Assembly (NCBI GenBank): GCA_964497615.1
Contig: CAZCEC010000001.1
Span: forward strand, 186,001-250,000
Reading direction: 5' to 3'
Length of the DNA stretch: 64,000 nt
Origin: CAZCEC01 sp964497615
Lineage (GTDB): Bacteria; Chloroflexota; Anaerolineae; Anaerolineales; UBA6663
This document shows, piece by piece, positions 7,583 to 15,782 of this stretch. The notes under the pieces were generated by a model. The model was not told the DNA's origin. It made no database searches and saw only the letters and a list, made by a program, of their open reading frames with translations. The stretch's first letter is position 1. Every line of letters starts with the position of its first letter. Made by a program: the position numbers and the translations under genes.

Positions 7583-9085
7583 CTACGGTTCGTGCCGGCC
7601 ATTCCCCGGCGGCGTCCTCTCCGGCGGTGCTTCATCAGGTGCGGCCGGCACCATATCCGCAGCCTGCACTGACCTCAGCGCCGCCTGGGCCGCCTGGGCC
7701 TCCGCCAGCGATGGCGGCAGCCCACCGTAGCGCGCCCGCCCATACACGCGGGTCAGCATCTCCAGATCGGCGGCGCAGTTGGGCAAGTGCGAGTCCAGCA
7801 CGCGCGCGTACGTCGTGGGCGTCTGCCCGGCGCGGCGGCGTGGCAGGGCGCGTGCGCGCGCCCAGGCCAGCAGGCCCTGGTAAGCGCGCCGCACCATCAG
7901 CCGCGGATCGTCCGCTGGGCCGCTCAGGTCCAGGTAGTCCCCCGCCGCGGTGTCCACTTGCCGCCGTCGTCGCAGCAAGTCGCGCAACTGCTGCCACAAC
8001 AGGCTCCGCGAGGCGATGCTATCCCGCTGCTCATCCGCATCGCCACCCCGCAGCCGCGCCATCCGCCGCATGGCCGCCCAGAACACCACTCCCACCACCA
8101 GCACAATCACCACCAGCGTCAGTCCCTGGCGCAGCACATTCAGGATCGGGTAGCGTTCCAGCATCGCGACCGTTTCCGGCGCCTCTTCGATAATCTGCGG
8201 CAGGGTGGGGAACCGGAACGGGCTGCTGCCCAGCGTCTGCGACCAGCGCTCCAGCAGCGGGCCCATCAGCCACGCCACGAGCACCAACATCGTGCCCAGC
8301 ACCAGGATCACCGCAATCGTCAGGAAGTTCGCCGCCGCCGTCAGCGCTGCGTCGAGACGAGCAAACACCTGCGGTGACAGCATGCCCGCCAGCAGCAGGC
8401 CAATCACTAAGAGACTGCCGATCACGCTGGCCACGGTGCCGAGCCAGTAGCGGTTGAGGGCGGGCCACGTCCCGCCCGTCCGCGGACCGCTTTGCCAACG
8501 CCGCGCGTTCTCCACGCTCACCAGCGCCAGCGCGCTCAGCCCCGTGGCCAGAAAGGTTAACAGGCCGCCCAGCAGCTCGGCCGGCAGCAACAGCGGCCGC
8601 GCCTGGTTCACGGCCAATAGCACCGCCAGGGCCACGATCCCGCTGTAGAAGGTGCGTTCCAGGTGTTCCTGCGGCACAGCGCTCCGCCCCAGCAGCATGC
8701 CCTGCTGCCACATGAAGGCGCAGGCCACCACCCCCAGAAACACCGGCGAGATGAAGCTGCCCCAATCCACCAGCCGGCGCACGAACTCCAACGGCGTGCG
8801 CAGGCTGTAGGTCCACCACGCCGTCACAAACACCGCCGCCACGCCGACTGCGGCCAGCCCCAGCCGGGCGCGCCGCGTCGCCGGGCCGTCGCGCAGAACG
8901 CGGCGCGTGAGCCCCAGCCCGCCCAGCATCAGCACCGCCAAGGCCCACGGTGCGATGGGCGGCACGGCCAGATCGGCCGGCACGCCGCGCGCCGACCAGC
9001 GCACCCACAGCCCTACCCAGGCCGTGATCAGCACGGCCACGGCGGCGGGCAGGATCAGGCCCTCAATCCAGTTCCAGCGTCGCAA
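7583..9085 (-). CDS. DUF4129 domain membrane protein
   Basis: A 500-residue polytopic membrane protein of unknown molecular function. About ten hydrophobic segments occupy residues 10-370. The C-terminal 110 residues after an Arg-rich stretch (LRDLLRRRRQ) match the DUF4129 pattern seen at the end of transglutaminase-like proteins: an RRAYQGLLAWAR helix, TPTTYARVL, and a final VYGRARYGG. The start overlaps the DUF58 gene by 23 nt. The order MoxR, DUF58, DUF4129 is a common operon thought to serve cell-envelope assembly or metal-cofactor insertion; here the transglutaminase-core partner is absent. Confidence 0.8.
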   Translation of the reverse strand: MRRWNWIEGLILPAAVAVLITAWVGLWVRWSARGVPADLAVPPIAPWALAVLMLGGLGLTRRVLRDGPATRRARLGLAAVGVAAVFVTAWWTYSLRTPLEFVRRLVDWGSFISPVFLGVVACAFMWQQGMLLGRSAVPQEHLERTFYSGIVALAVLLAVNQARPLLLPAELLGGLLTFLATGLSALALVSVENARRWQSGPRTGGTWPALNRYWLGTVASVIGSLLVIGLLLAGMLSPQVFARLDAALTAAANFLTIAVILVLGTMLVLVAWLMGPLLERWSQTLGSSPFRFPTLPQIIEEAPETVAMLERYPILNVLRQGLTLVVIVLVVGVVFWAAMRRMARLRGGDADEQRDSIASRSLLWQQLRDLLRRRRQVDTAAGDYLDLSGPADDPRLMVRRAYQGLLAWARARALPRRRAGQTPTTYARVLDSHLPNCAADLEMLTRVYGRARYGGLPPSLAEAQAAQAALRSVQAADMVPAAPDEAPPERTPPGNGRHEP

Positions 9086-10286
9086 GGTCAGTCCAGTTTT
9101 CGGTCACGGGGTAAACGGGGATCGAGATGGGCAGCGAGGTCTCCGGCACGCGCCCGGCCTCCGCCACCACCACCAACGCCACGGGGTGCCCGGCATCGTG
9201 CAACGCCAGCAGCGCCGCCTGGATGGGTTCGGTGGCCAGCGCCGACACCGCGATGACGGTCGCGCCAAAGGGCAGGCTGGCGGCTTCGCGCCGCAGCAAC
9301 TGGTCAAACGGCATCCAGGTGAAATGGGTCAGCCGGGCCATCACCTCCAGCAGCCGCGTGAGCTGGCTGCCGTGCCGGCTGGCGGGCACGCGGATGGAAG
9401 GACCCTCGCCCCGGGCGCCGTTATTGGTCACCAGCCCCACCGGATAGCGCGCTTCCGCCGCAGCGCGGGCGAGGGAGGCCGCGACCATGATGACGGTCTC
9501 GAAGTAGTCGGTCAGCACGCCCTCAAAGGCATGCTCCAGGGTCTGACCGTTCAGCGCGATCATCAGGTGCTGGTTGGCCGCCGCCTCAAACATCTTGGTC
9601 TGGAGCATCCCGCGGCGCGCGGTGCTCTTCCAGTGGATGTGGCGCATGCTGTCGCCGGGCGCATAGTCGCGCGCCCCGGCCAGCCGCAAGGGGTCCTCCA
9701 CCACCCGCCGGTCGGTGGGCCACTCGCCGCCGGGCCGGGCCGCTTTCAACCCCAAGCGCTCCAGCGACGCCAGCCGCGGATAGACGATCACCTGCTCCTC
9801 GTCCGGCAGCTCTCGCGCGCGGGTCTGGAATCCAAAGATGTCGCCGGAGGTCATCACCACCGGTCCAAAGTCAAAGGCCCCGCGCCGGCGAGCGTGCAGC
9901 CGATAGCGCCGACGCACGCGCTCATACCAGCGCAGGCTGGTCAGGGTACTCAGGAGTCTGCGTTTGGGCTTGCCCGCGCTCGCCAGCTCCAGCCGCTCCA
10001 CGCTGAAGTCTTCTGGCACTTCGTCTTCGGCCTTCAGCCAGGCCAGGGGCAGGGGCTTGGCATTGACAATCTCCACCCACAACTCAAGCTGCTCGCCGCA
10101 GAAGAGGCGCGTGGTCTCAAACCGGCGGGCATACGTGACGCCCGCGAGGCAGTAACGCCCCCACAGGGCAGAGGCCCCGGCCACCAGCGCCAGCAGCACG
10201 AACAGCAGCAAGAGTTGCGGGCTGCGCAGCACCAGGGCCAGCACCAGCAATGCCAGCAGCAGCAGCCGCGCCAGCCGCGAGGTCAC
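9063..10286 (-). CDS. DUF58 domain protein
   Basis: A 407-residue protein with two close N-terminal membrane helices (about 5-45) and a cytoplasmic domain. The DUF58 signature is clear at mid-length: ARDYAPGDSMRHIHWKSTAR, followed by a von Willebrand A-like region beginning HLMIALNG. The start is a GTG in frame with RLARLLLLALLV. It follows the MoxR ATPase by 33 nt and overlaps the DUF4129 gene. DUF58 proteins are the usual partners of MoxR ATPases; the exact role is not established. Confidence 0.85.
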   Translation of the reverse strand: MTSRLARLLLLALLVLALVLRSPQLLLLFVLLALVAGASALWGRYCLAGVTYARRFETTRLFCGEQLELWVEIVNAKPLPLAWLKAEDEVPEDFSVERLELASAGKPKRRLLSTLTSLRWYERVRRRYRLHARRRGAFDFGPVVMTSGDIFGFQTRARELPDEEQVIVYPRLASLERLGLKAARPGGEWPTDRRVVEDPLRLAGARDYAPGDSMRHIHWKSTARRGMLQTKMFEAAANQHLMIALNGQTLEHAFEGVLTDYFETVIMVAASLARAAAEARYPVGLVTNNGARGEGPSIRVPASRHGSQLTRLLEVMARLTHFTWMPFDQLLRREAASLPFGATVIAVSALATEPIQAALLALHDAGHPVALVVVAEAGRVPETSLPISIPVYPVTENWTDLATLELD

Positions 10287-10319
10287 TCAGCCCGTCTCCC
10301 GCCCGGCCTTAGGCGTGTC

Positions 10320-11282
10320 TCACCAGCGCTCTTCCACCGGCACCGGCACCCGCTCCACCACCTCGTGCAGGATTTCGGCTACCGCCCGGCCGCGCAGCCG
10401 CGACTGGCCCGACGGCATCAACCGGTGCGCCAGCGTTGGCACGATTAGCGCTTGAATGTCATCCGGGCTCACAAAGTCGCGCCCGCGGATGGCGGCCAGT
10501 GCCTGGCCGCAGCGCACCAGGGCCAACGCCCCGCGGGGGCTGGCGCCCAGCGCTACCGCCCGGCTGTCCCGCGTGGCCCGCACCAGCGCCAGCACGTAAC
10601 TCTCAATCGCCTCACTCACGTGTATCTGGCGCACAGCCATCGCAAGCGCCATGATCGTCTCGCCCGAGGCCACCGGCGTCACCTCGGCCAGCGGGTCGGA
10701 CGCTCGAAAGCGGCGCAGGATCTCCCGCTCGTCGGCCTCAGTGGGATAGCCCAGTGAGAGCCGCAATAGGAACCGGTCGAGCTGCGCTTCCGGCAGCGGA
10801 AACGTGCCCTCCAGTTCGATCGGGTTCTGCGTGGCAATGACCATGAACGGCTGGGGCAGATGGCGCGTCACGCCGTCCACCGTCACCTGCCGCTCCTCCA
10901 TCGCCTCCAGCAAAGCCGACTGCGTGCGCGGACCGGCCCGGTTGATCTCGTCGGCCAGCACGATGTTGGCCATCACCGGCCCCGGACGGAATTCAAACTC
11001 GCTGGTCTGCTGGTTGAAGACGCTGACGCCCGTGATGTCCGAGGGCAATAGATCAGGCGTGAATTGCAGCCGCTGAAAGGCGCACCCCAGCGAGCGCGCC
11101 AGGGTTTTCGCGAGCGTCGTTTTGCCCAAGCCCGGCACGTCTTCCAACAGCACGTGCCCCTGGCTCATGAGCGCTGCCAGCAGCAATTCGGCCGGCGCGG
11201 CGGCGCCCACCATCACGCGGCCGAGGTTGTCTTGCAGCGCGCGGGCGGTGGCGGCGACGGTCCCGAGGCCGGTTTTGATCAC
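10320..11282 (-). CDS. MoxR family AAA+ ATPase
   Basis: A 320-residue AAA+ chaperone-like ATPase of the MoxR group. Walker A is GLGKTT (51-56), Walker B is ADEINRA (110-116), and the sensor segment is ATQNP followed by EGTFPLPEAQLDRF, a MoxR hallmark. The C-terminal lid has ASPRGALALVRCGQA and DDIQALIVPTLAHR, also typical. The GTG start overlaps the stop of the pentapeptide gene as GTGA (11279-11282). With DUF58 and DUF4129 downstream it forms the classic MoxR operon, here with two extra genes in front. Confidence 0.93.
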   Translation of the reverse strand: MIKTGLGTVAATARALQDNLGRVMVGAAAPAELLLAALMSQGHVLLEDVPGLGKTTLAKTLARSLGCAFQRLQFTPDLLPSDITGVSVFNQQTSEFEFRPGPVMANIVLADEINRAGPRTQSALLEAMEERQVTVDGVTRHLPQPFMVIATQNPIELEGTFPLPEAQLDRFLLRLSLGYPTEADEREILRRFRASDPLAEVTPVASGETIMALAMAVRQIHVSEAIESYVLALVRATRDSRAVALGASPRGALALVRCGQALAAIRGRDFVSPDDIQALIVPTLAHRLMPSGQSRLRGRAVAEILHEVVERVPVPVEERW

Positions 11283-12070
11283 CGAATATCCAGCACCGAC
11301 GGCCGTTGGCCCTCGGCCGGGGGCGCGGCCGCGACCTTGGCCTTCGACAGATCCGTGCCGGCCGTCTTGGCCTGCGCCAGGGCAGCACGGTCCAGTTTCG
11401 CGCCGGTCACGTCGGCGTTGCTCAAGTCGGTCCCGTTCAGGGTCGCGCCGGTCAGATCGGTGTTCAGCAGGCGCGCGCCGCTCAAGTCGGCCCCGCTCAG
11501 GTCCACGCCGCTCAGGTCGGCCGCCGTGAGGTTGGAGCGGTTGAGATCGGCCCGAATCAGCTTGGCGCCCTTGATGCGCGCCCGGGTCAGGTTGGCTTCA
11601 AAGAAGTTGGCCAATACGAAGTTGGCTCCTACGCCATTGATGCCACTCAGGTCCGCCTTGCTGAAATCTGCCCGGCTGGCATTGGAGCTATTCAGGTTGG
11701 CGCCGGCCAGGGTCGCCCAGCTCACATTGGTGCGCGTCAAGTTGGCCTCGGTCAGGTCGGCCTCGGTCAGTTCGGCCTTGCTCAGGTCGGCGCGCGTCAG
11801 GTCGGCCCGCACTAGGCTGGCCGCCGTCAGCACGGCCCGGCTGCCCAACGCCTCGTACAGGTTGGCGCCGCTCAGGTTGGCCCGCGTCAGGTTAGTGCGG
11901 ATCAGGGTGGCTCGGCTGAGGTCGCACCGGTTCAGGTTCGCCCAGCTCATGTCCGCCCCGCTCAGATCGGCCAGCCACAGGTTAGCATCGCTTAAGTCAA
12001 TCTTAACTAACCACAAAGGCCGCGGCCGGTTCAAAAGGTCGTAGATTTGGTAGGCGGTGAGTTGAGTCAT
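11279..12070 (-). CDS. Pentapeptide-repeat protein
   Basis: A 263-residue protein made almost wholly of A(D/N)LXX pentapeptides from about residue 25 to 248, roughly 45 repeats, which should fold as a right-handed four-sided beta helix. A short N-terminal helix (TAYQIYDLLN) caps it. The frame is open further upstream, but the ATG at 12070 has AGGAGG four nt before it and overlaps the preceding stop as ATGA, so it is the likely start. No signal peptide or enzymatic motif is visible. Its place between a YgeY-like hydrolase and a MoxR operon is unusual; an adaptor or scaffold role is a guess. Confidence 0.88.
   Translation of the reverse strand: MTQLTAYQIYDLLNRPRPLWLVKIDLSDANLWLADLSGADMSWANLNRCDLSRATLIRTNLTRANLSGANLYEALGSRAVLTAASLVRADLTRADLSKAELTEADLTEANLTRTNVSWATLAGANLNSSNASRADFSKADLSGINGVGANFVLANFFEANLTRARIKGAKLIRADLNRSNLTAADLSGVDLSGADLSGARLLNTDLTGATLNGTDLSNADVTGAKLDRAALAQAKTAGTDLSKAKVAAAPPAEGQRPSVLDIR
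11326..11998 (-). repeat. Tandem 15-bp coding repeats (pentapeptide repeat array)
   Basis: Within the pentapeptide gene the DNA repeats with a 15-bp period, reading roughly GTCAGGTCGGCC-like units on the plus strand. The units are diverged and in frame, so this is protein repeat structure and not a CRISPR or satellite. Confidence 0.8.
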
Positions 12071-13287
12071 GCGGCCTCCTGCGCTTGCAGCATCCGCGGC
12101 AGCAGGGCATACCACTCGGTCGCCCGCACCAGGTCGTCCAGCGGCACCTGATCGAGCAGGCTGTGCGCCGTCGTCTCGATCCCGGCGGCAAAGATGATGG
12201 TGGGGATGTTGGCCTTACCCATCCAGTAGGTCCCGTTGGTAGAGAAGTTTAGCTTGCCAGACTTGGCGGTGCCGCCCCACAGCGCCTCGCTGGCGCGCAG
12301 CCCGGCCTGCACCAGCCGATGCCCCTCGTCCAGCGCCCACGGCGGGAAGTACTTCTCCACCGGGAACACAAAACCGGTGTAGCTGGGCGTGTCATACTGC
12401 ATGATTTCCACCGTCACTGCCTGCTGGTCATCGTGCGGGATCAGCGCCTCCACCTGGGCGAGCGCTTCTTCCTTCGTCTCCCCAAAGGTCAGGCGCCGGT
12501 CAATGTAGAGGGTGCATTCGTCGGGAACGGCGTTCAGCGACGGCGAGCGGCTCTGGATGATGCTGGCTGTAATGCGTCCCTGGCCCAGGAACGGGTCAAT
12601 GTGCAGGGTATGGTTGAGCGCCCGCACGCCTTCGATGACGGGTAATAACTTGTAGATGGCGTTGTCGCCCAGTTCATTCGAGGCAGCGTGCGCCGACCGT
12701 CCCTTGGCCGTTACCTTTAGCTCCACCCGGCCCTTGTGGCCCCGATAGACGTTCATCTCGGTCGGCTCGCCGACCACGACGAAGTCGGGCCGGATCTTTT
12801 CCACTTCCACCAGCGCCTGCCCGCATTGCCCGTCGCAGTCTTCTTCCATGTTGCCGAAGTAATAGACCGTATAACCGTCCAACAGCCCCAGGTCGCGGGC
12901 CAGCGCGATGCCATACAGCATCCCGGGCGTGGATTGTTTTTCGTCGCCTGCCCCGCGGGCGTACAGCACGCCGCCTTCTACCTTGCCCTCGAAGGGGTCC
13001 CAGCCCCAGTCGGCGCGGTCGCCGATGTCCACCGTGTCCAGGTGCGAGTCATACAGCAGCACCGTCGGTCCGCTGCCCACGCGGCCGATGACATTGCCCA
13101 TCTGGTCGAAGCGCGCCTCCTCGAACCCCAGCCGCCGCATCTCGTCGATGACCCGCTGGCCCACAGCCCCGATGTTGCCCATGATGCTCGGGATGGCGCA
13201 TAGCTCGCGCATGAATCCGATGATGGTCTCGCGCTGCGCTTCTACCCTGGCTCTGAGGGTGTTGACTAATTCTGCTGTTGTCTCCAT
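12067..13287 (-). CDS. M20 family metallohydrolase, YgeY-like
   Basis: A 406-residue zinc hydrolase of the M20 peptidase/deacylase family, closest in style to YgeY, the hydrolase linked to selenium and purine metabolism. Metal-site motifs are YDSHLDTVDIGD, YARGAGDEKQ, the MEEDCDGQCG segment characteristic of the YgeY group, and VVGEPTEMNVYRGHKGR. SAHAASNELGDN marks the dimerisation domain. AGGAG lies 9 nt before the ATG. Its stop overlaps the pentapeptide gene (ATGA). A second YgeY-like gene occurs at 30951-32096. The substrate, probably an N-acyl or N-carbamoyl amino acid-like compound, is not determined. Confidence 0.82.
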   Translation of the reverse strand: METTAELVNTLRARVEAQRETIIGFMRELCAIPSIMGNIGAVGQRVIDEMRRLGFEEARFDQMGNVIGRVGSGPTVLLYDSHLDTVDIGDRADWGWDPFEGKVEGGVLYARGAGDEKQSTPGMLYGIALARDLGLLDGYTVYYFGNMEEDCDGQCGQALVEVEKIRPDFVVVGEPTEMNVYRGHKGRVELKVTAKGRSAHAASNELGDNAIYKLLPVIEGVRALNHTLHIDPFLGQGRITASIIQSRSPSLNAVPDECTLYIDRRLTFGETKEEALAQVEALIPHDDQQAVTVEIMQYDTPSYTGFVFPVEKYFPPWALDEGHRLVQAGLRASEALWGGTAKSGKLNFSTNGTYWMGKANIPTIIFAAGIETTAHSLLDQVPLDDLVRATEWYALLPRMLQAQEAA

Positions 13288-13340
13288 GGCCTGGTGCTCC
13301 TGCCTTGCCGGCTGTCCAGTGCTGCCGTCCCGGCGTTGAA

Positions 13341-14132
13341 CTAAGCCCCATCGGGGCTGGGAACGCCGACGATGTTATAACCCGCATCCACGTAGTGGAC
13401 TTCGCCCGTCACGCCGGCTGCCAAATCGGAACAGAGGTACAGCGCGGCATTGCCCACGTCCTCAATGGTCACGTTGCGCCGCAGCGGCGCCATGTTTTTG
13501 AACTGCCCGTACATCGCCTTGAACCCGCTTACGCCCGCCGCCGACAGCGTCCGGATCGGTCCGGCCGAGATCGCATTGATGCGGATGCCCTTCTCATGCG
13601 TGCCCAGGTCAACGGCCAGGTAGCGCACGCTGGCTTCCAGCGCTGCCTTTGCCACGCCCATGACGTTGTAGTGCGGCACAGCCTTCACCGCGCCCAGGTA
13701 GGAGAGGGTCAGGATGGACCCATGGGGGCGCATCACGGGCAGCGCGGCCCGCGTCAGCGCCGTCAGCGAATAGGCGCTGATGTCCATCGTTCGCAGAAAT
13801 GCGGCGCGCGAGACGTTGAAGTAGGGGCCCATGAGCTCATCCCGGCCCGCGAAGGCGATGGCGTGGATCAATATGTCCACTTCGCCCAGGCGGGTGCGTG
13901 CCTTGTCGAACAGGGCGTCGATCTCGGCGTCGTTGGTGGCATCGCACGGCTCGATGAAAGGCGAGTTAACCGATTCGGCCAGCGGCCGCACCCGCCGCTC
14001 CAACACTTCGCCGGCGTAGCTAAAGCCCAGCGTGGCGCCTTCGCGCGCAAACGCCTGTGCGATGCCCCAGGCGATACTGTGATCGTTCGCCACCCCAAAG
14101 ATCAGCGCGGTCTTGCCCGACAACAAGCCCAT
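13341..14132 (-). CDS. fabI: Enoyl-[acyl-carrier-protein] reductase (NADH), FabI
   Basis: A 263-residue short-chain dehydrogenase that reduces trans-2-enoyl-ACP in fatty acid synthesis. It has the FabI-type cofactor motif FGVANDHSIAWGIA (12-25), the active-site pair Y145 and Y155 (LSYLGA and PHYNVMGVAK) with K162, and the C-terminal YVDAGYNI. Length and spacing match the E. coli enzyme almost exactly. GAGGAGG precedes the ATG. It stands between an M20 gene and a DNA glycosylase on the same strand, with 53 nt after its stop and 28 nt before its start. Confidence 0.95.
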   Translation of the reverse strand: MGLLSGKTALIFGVANDHSIAWGIAQAFAREGATLGFSYAGEVLERRVRPLAESVNSPFIEPCDATNDAEIDALFDKARTRLGEVDILIHAIAFAGRDELMGPYFNVSRAAFLRTMDISAYSLTALTRAALPVMRPHGSILTLSYLGAVKAVPHYNVMGVAKAALEASVRYLAVDLGTHEKGIRINAISAGPIRTLSAAGVSGFKAMYGQFKNMAPLRRNVTIEDVGNAALYLCSDLAAGVTGEVHYVDAGYNIVGVPSPDGA

Positions 14133-14160
14133 CTTTGCCTCCTCGCCCGGCGCTGCCCGC

Positions 14161-14787
14161 CTATGCGCGCTGCCCGCCGGGCACTGCCTTGAAGTTCCAC
14201 GCTATGCTCTTCCACGGTTCGGGCGTTTTGTTCAGTCCGATCCGCGGCCCGGTGATTACCTGCCGGTCGTGCACGCGCGCCGCAGGTTCCACAAACAGCC
14301 TCGCCCTGTGCCCGCACAAGTCATGTCCGTTCCATGTCCCATCCACCTGCAGCGCCTGCGTCAACTTGGCGGGCCCGTCCGTCAGCCGGCCCAGCGGGGC
14401 GAGGGGCTGGCGCAGCCCGTTGCCGTCTGCCCGCGCCAAGGCGCGCCGCCGCTGCATCACCGCCGCGCCCTCCTCCGGCTGCATCCCCCGAATCAGCACC
14501 GCCGCCGGAAACCCCTCCGCCTCGGTTACCACGTTTAGGAGCCAGTGCATCCCATAGGTAAAGTAGACGTAGGCGATGCCCGGCGGCCCATACATCACTT
14601 CCGTGCGCGCCGTGCGCCCGGCGCGGGCGTGGCAGGCCAGGTCCGTCTGCCCCACATACGCCTCGGTTTCGGTGATACGTCCGGTCAGGCGCTGACCGTC
14701 TTCCAGCCGCACCAGCCGCTGCCCCAGCAACTCGCGGGCCACCACCAGCGTCGGCCGATTGAAGAAGGCTCGCTTCAGCCGCGGCAT
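14161..14787 (-). CDS. 3-methyladenine DNA glycosylase (AAG/MPG family)
   Basis: A 208-residue base-excision repair glycosylase for alkylated purines. The AAG fold motifs are present: ARELLGQRLVR at the N-terminus, TETEAYVG with the catalytic Glu, YGMHWLLNVVTE, AVLIRGMQP, and the LTDGPAKLTQAL segment. Length is typical for bacterial members. The ATG has no Shine-Dalgarno; TAAAAT ends 6 nt before it, which suggests a leaderless transcript. Confidence 0.92.
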   Translation of the reverse strand: MPRLKRAFFNRPTLVVARELLGQRLVRLEDGQRLTGRITETEAYVGQTDLACHARAGRTARTEVMYGPPGIAYVYFTYGMHWLLNVVTEAEGFPAAVLIRGMQPEEGAAVMQRRRALARADGNGLRQPLAPLGRLTDGPAKLTQALQVDGTWNGHDLCGHRARLFVEPAARVHDRQVITGPRIGLNKTPEPWKSIAWNFKAVPGGQRA

Positions 14788-14793
14788 GCCGCC

Positions 14794-14799
14794 ATTTTA
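14794..14799 (-). promoter_or_regulatory. -10 element (TAAAAT) for a leaderless glycosylase mRNA
   Basis: TAAAAT on the minus strand is followed by 6 nt (GGCGGC) and the ATG at 14787. No Shine-Dalgarno fits in that gap. Confidence 0.4.
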
Positions 14800-14926
14800 C
14801 TCCGTAAGAGGCCCCTCGAAAAACGCGCTGCGCCTGGGGTCACGCCCCGCCCTCCCAAACGCGCCCAGCTTCCCGCCCGTCTTGCTCGGCGTGCTTGGGG
14901 CTCTCGCCGTGCCGCCGACGCCCGAT

Positions 14927-15718
14927 TCACCCGCGCTGCCGCACCGCTTCATACAGCAGCAGCGCCGCCGCCGTCGCCACGTTCAGCGAGTTCACCCGTC
15001 CCTGCATGGGGATGCGGGCGGTCACGTCCGCGCCCGCCAGCCACGCCTCGCTGAGCCCGGTGTCCTCGGCCCCCACCGCCAATGCGACGGGCCCGCGCAG
15101 GTCTACTTGTGTGTAGCTTGACTCCGCCTGGGGCGTGGCGGCCACAATCCGGATACCCCGCGCCCGCAGCCACGCGATCGCCTCGGCCGTGCTGGCTTCG
15201 GCGGGCGGCAGCGCGAACAGCGCCCCCCGGCTGGCCCGCACCGTGTTCGGATTGTTGACATCCGTCGCCGGGTCGCACACAATCACCCCGGTCGCTCCGG
15301 CCGCGTCCGCCGACCGCAGCAGCGCACCCAGGTTGCCGGGCTTTTCCACCGTCTCGGCGACGACCAACAGCGCCTTTGGACCTGGGTCCAGATCCGCCAG
15401 CCCGCGCCGCACCGCCGGCAGGACCGCCAGCCACCCATCCGCGTTCTCACGATAGGCCATCTTCTCGAAGACCGGCCGCGACACCTCCACCACTTCGCCG
15501 GCCGTCGCCCGCACTTCGGCCGGCAGTTCACCCTCCCTGGCCCCCAGATCGGGGCAGATGAACAGCGCCAGCGGACGGGCCCCCGCCTCCAATGCCAGCC
15601 TAAGCTCAGCGCGCCCCTCCACGAGCATCTGTCCGGCGCGGTCGCGATGCCGCCGCTCGCGCAGCCGCACGACTGACTTCACCCGTTCATTTTGCAGGCT
15701 CGTGATCCGCTCGGTCAT
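14927..15718 (-). CDS. TrmH/SpoU family RNA 2'-O-methyltransferase
   Basis: A 263-residue SPOUT-fold RNA methyltransferase using S-adenosylmethionine. An N-terminal RNA-binding domain (about 1-95) carries the opening ITSLQNERVK and MLVEGRAEL. The catalytic domain has motif 1 EKPGNLGALLRSADAAG, motif 2 GAEDTGLS and motif 3 IPMQGRVNSLNVATA with the knot-forming end. The target RNA is not known. A GTG at 15721 precedes the ATG at 15718; the ATG was preferred because TATACT lies 8 nt before it, consistent with a leaderless start. The gene diverges from the multihaem cytochrome. Confidence 0.92.
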   Translation of the reverse strand: MTERITSLQNERVKSVVRLRERRHRDRAGQMLVEGRAELRLALEAGARPLALFICPDLGAREGELPAEVRATAGEVVEVSRPVFEKMAYRENADGWLAVLPAVRRGLADLDPGPKALLVVAETVEKPGNLGALLRSADAAGATGVIVCDPATDVNNPNTVRASRGALFALPPAEASTAEAIAWLRARGIRIVAATPQAESSYTQVDLRGPVALAVGAEDTGLSEAWLAGADVTARIPMQGRVNSLNVATAAALLLYEAVRQRG

Positions 15719-15726
15719 CACAGCAA

Positions 15727-15732
15727 AGTATA
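15727..15732 (-). promoter_or_regulatory. -10 element (TATACT) of the TrmH-like gene
   Basis: TATACT on the minus strand is followed by 8 nt and the ATG at 15718. No Shine-Dalgarno is present between them. Confidence 0.4.
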
Positions 15733-15768
15733 CGCTATGCCCGCTCCCGGCCCCTCACTGGATTCAGG

Positions 15769-15774
15769 TACAAT
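15769..15774 (+). promoter_or_regulatory. -10 element (TACAAT) of the multihaem cytochrome gene
   Basis: TACAAT is followed by 8 nt (CCCGCCGT) and the ATG at 15783. No Shine-Dalgarno is present, so a leaderless transcript is likely. Confidence 0.4.
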
Positions 15775-15782
15775 CCCGCCGT

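Noticed and set aside
11326..11998. Regular 15-bp repeats considered as a CRISPR or satellite array
   Set aside because: The repeats are in frame, diverged, and encode A(D/N)LXX pentapeptides; no constant repeat with unique spacers exists.
14817..14840. Possible terminator with a T5 run on the minus strand after the TrmH-like gene
   Set aside because: The stem before the T-run is only about three base pairs, too weak to call.
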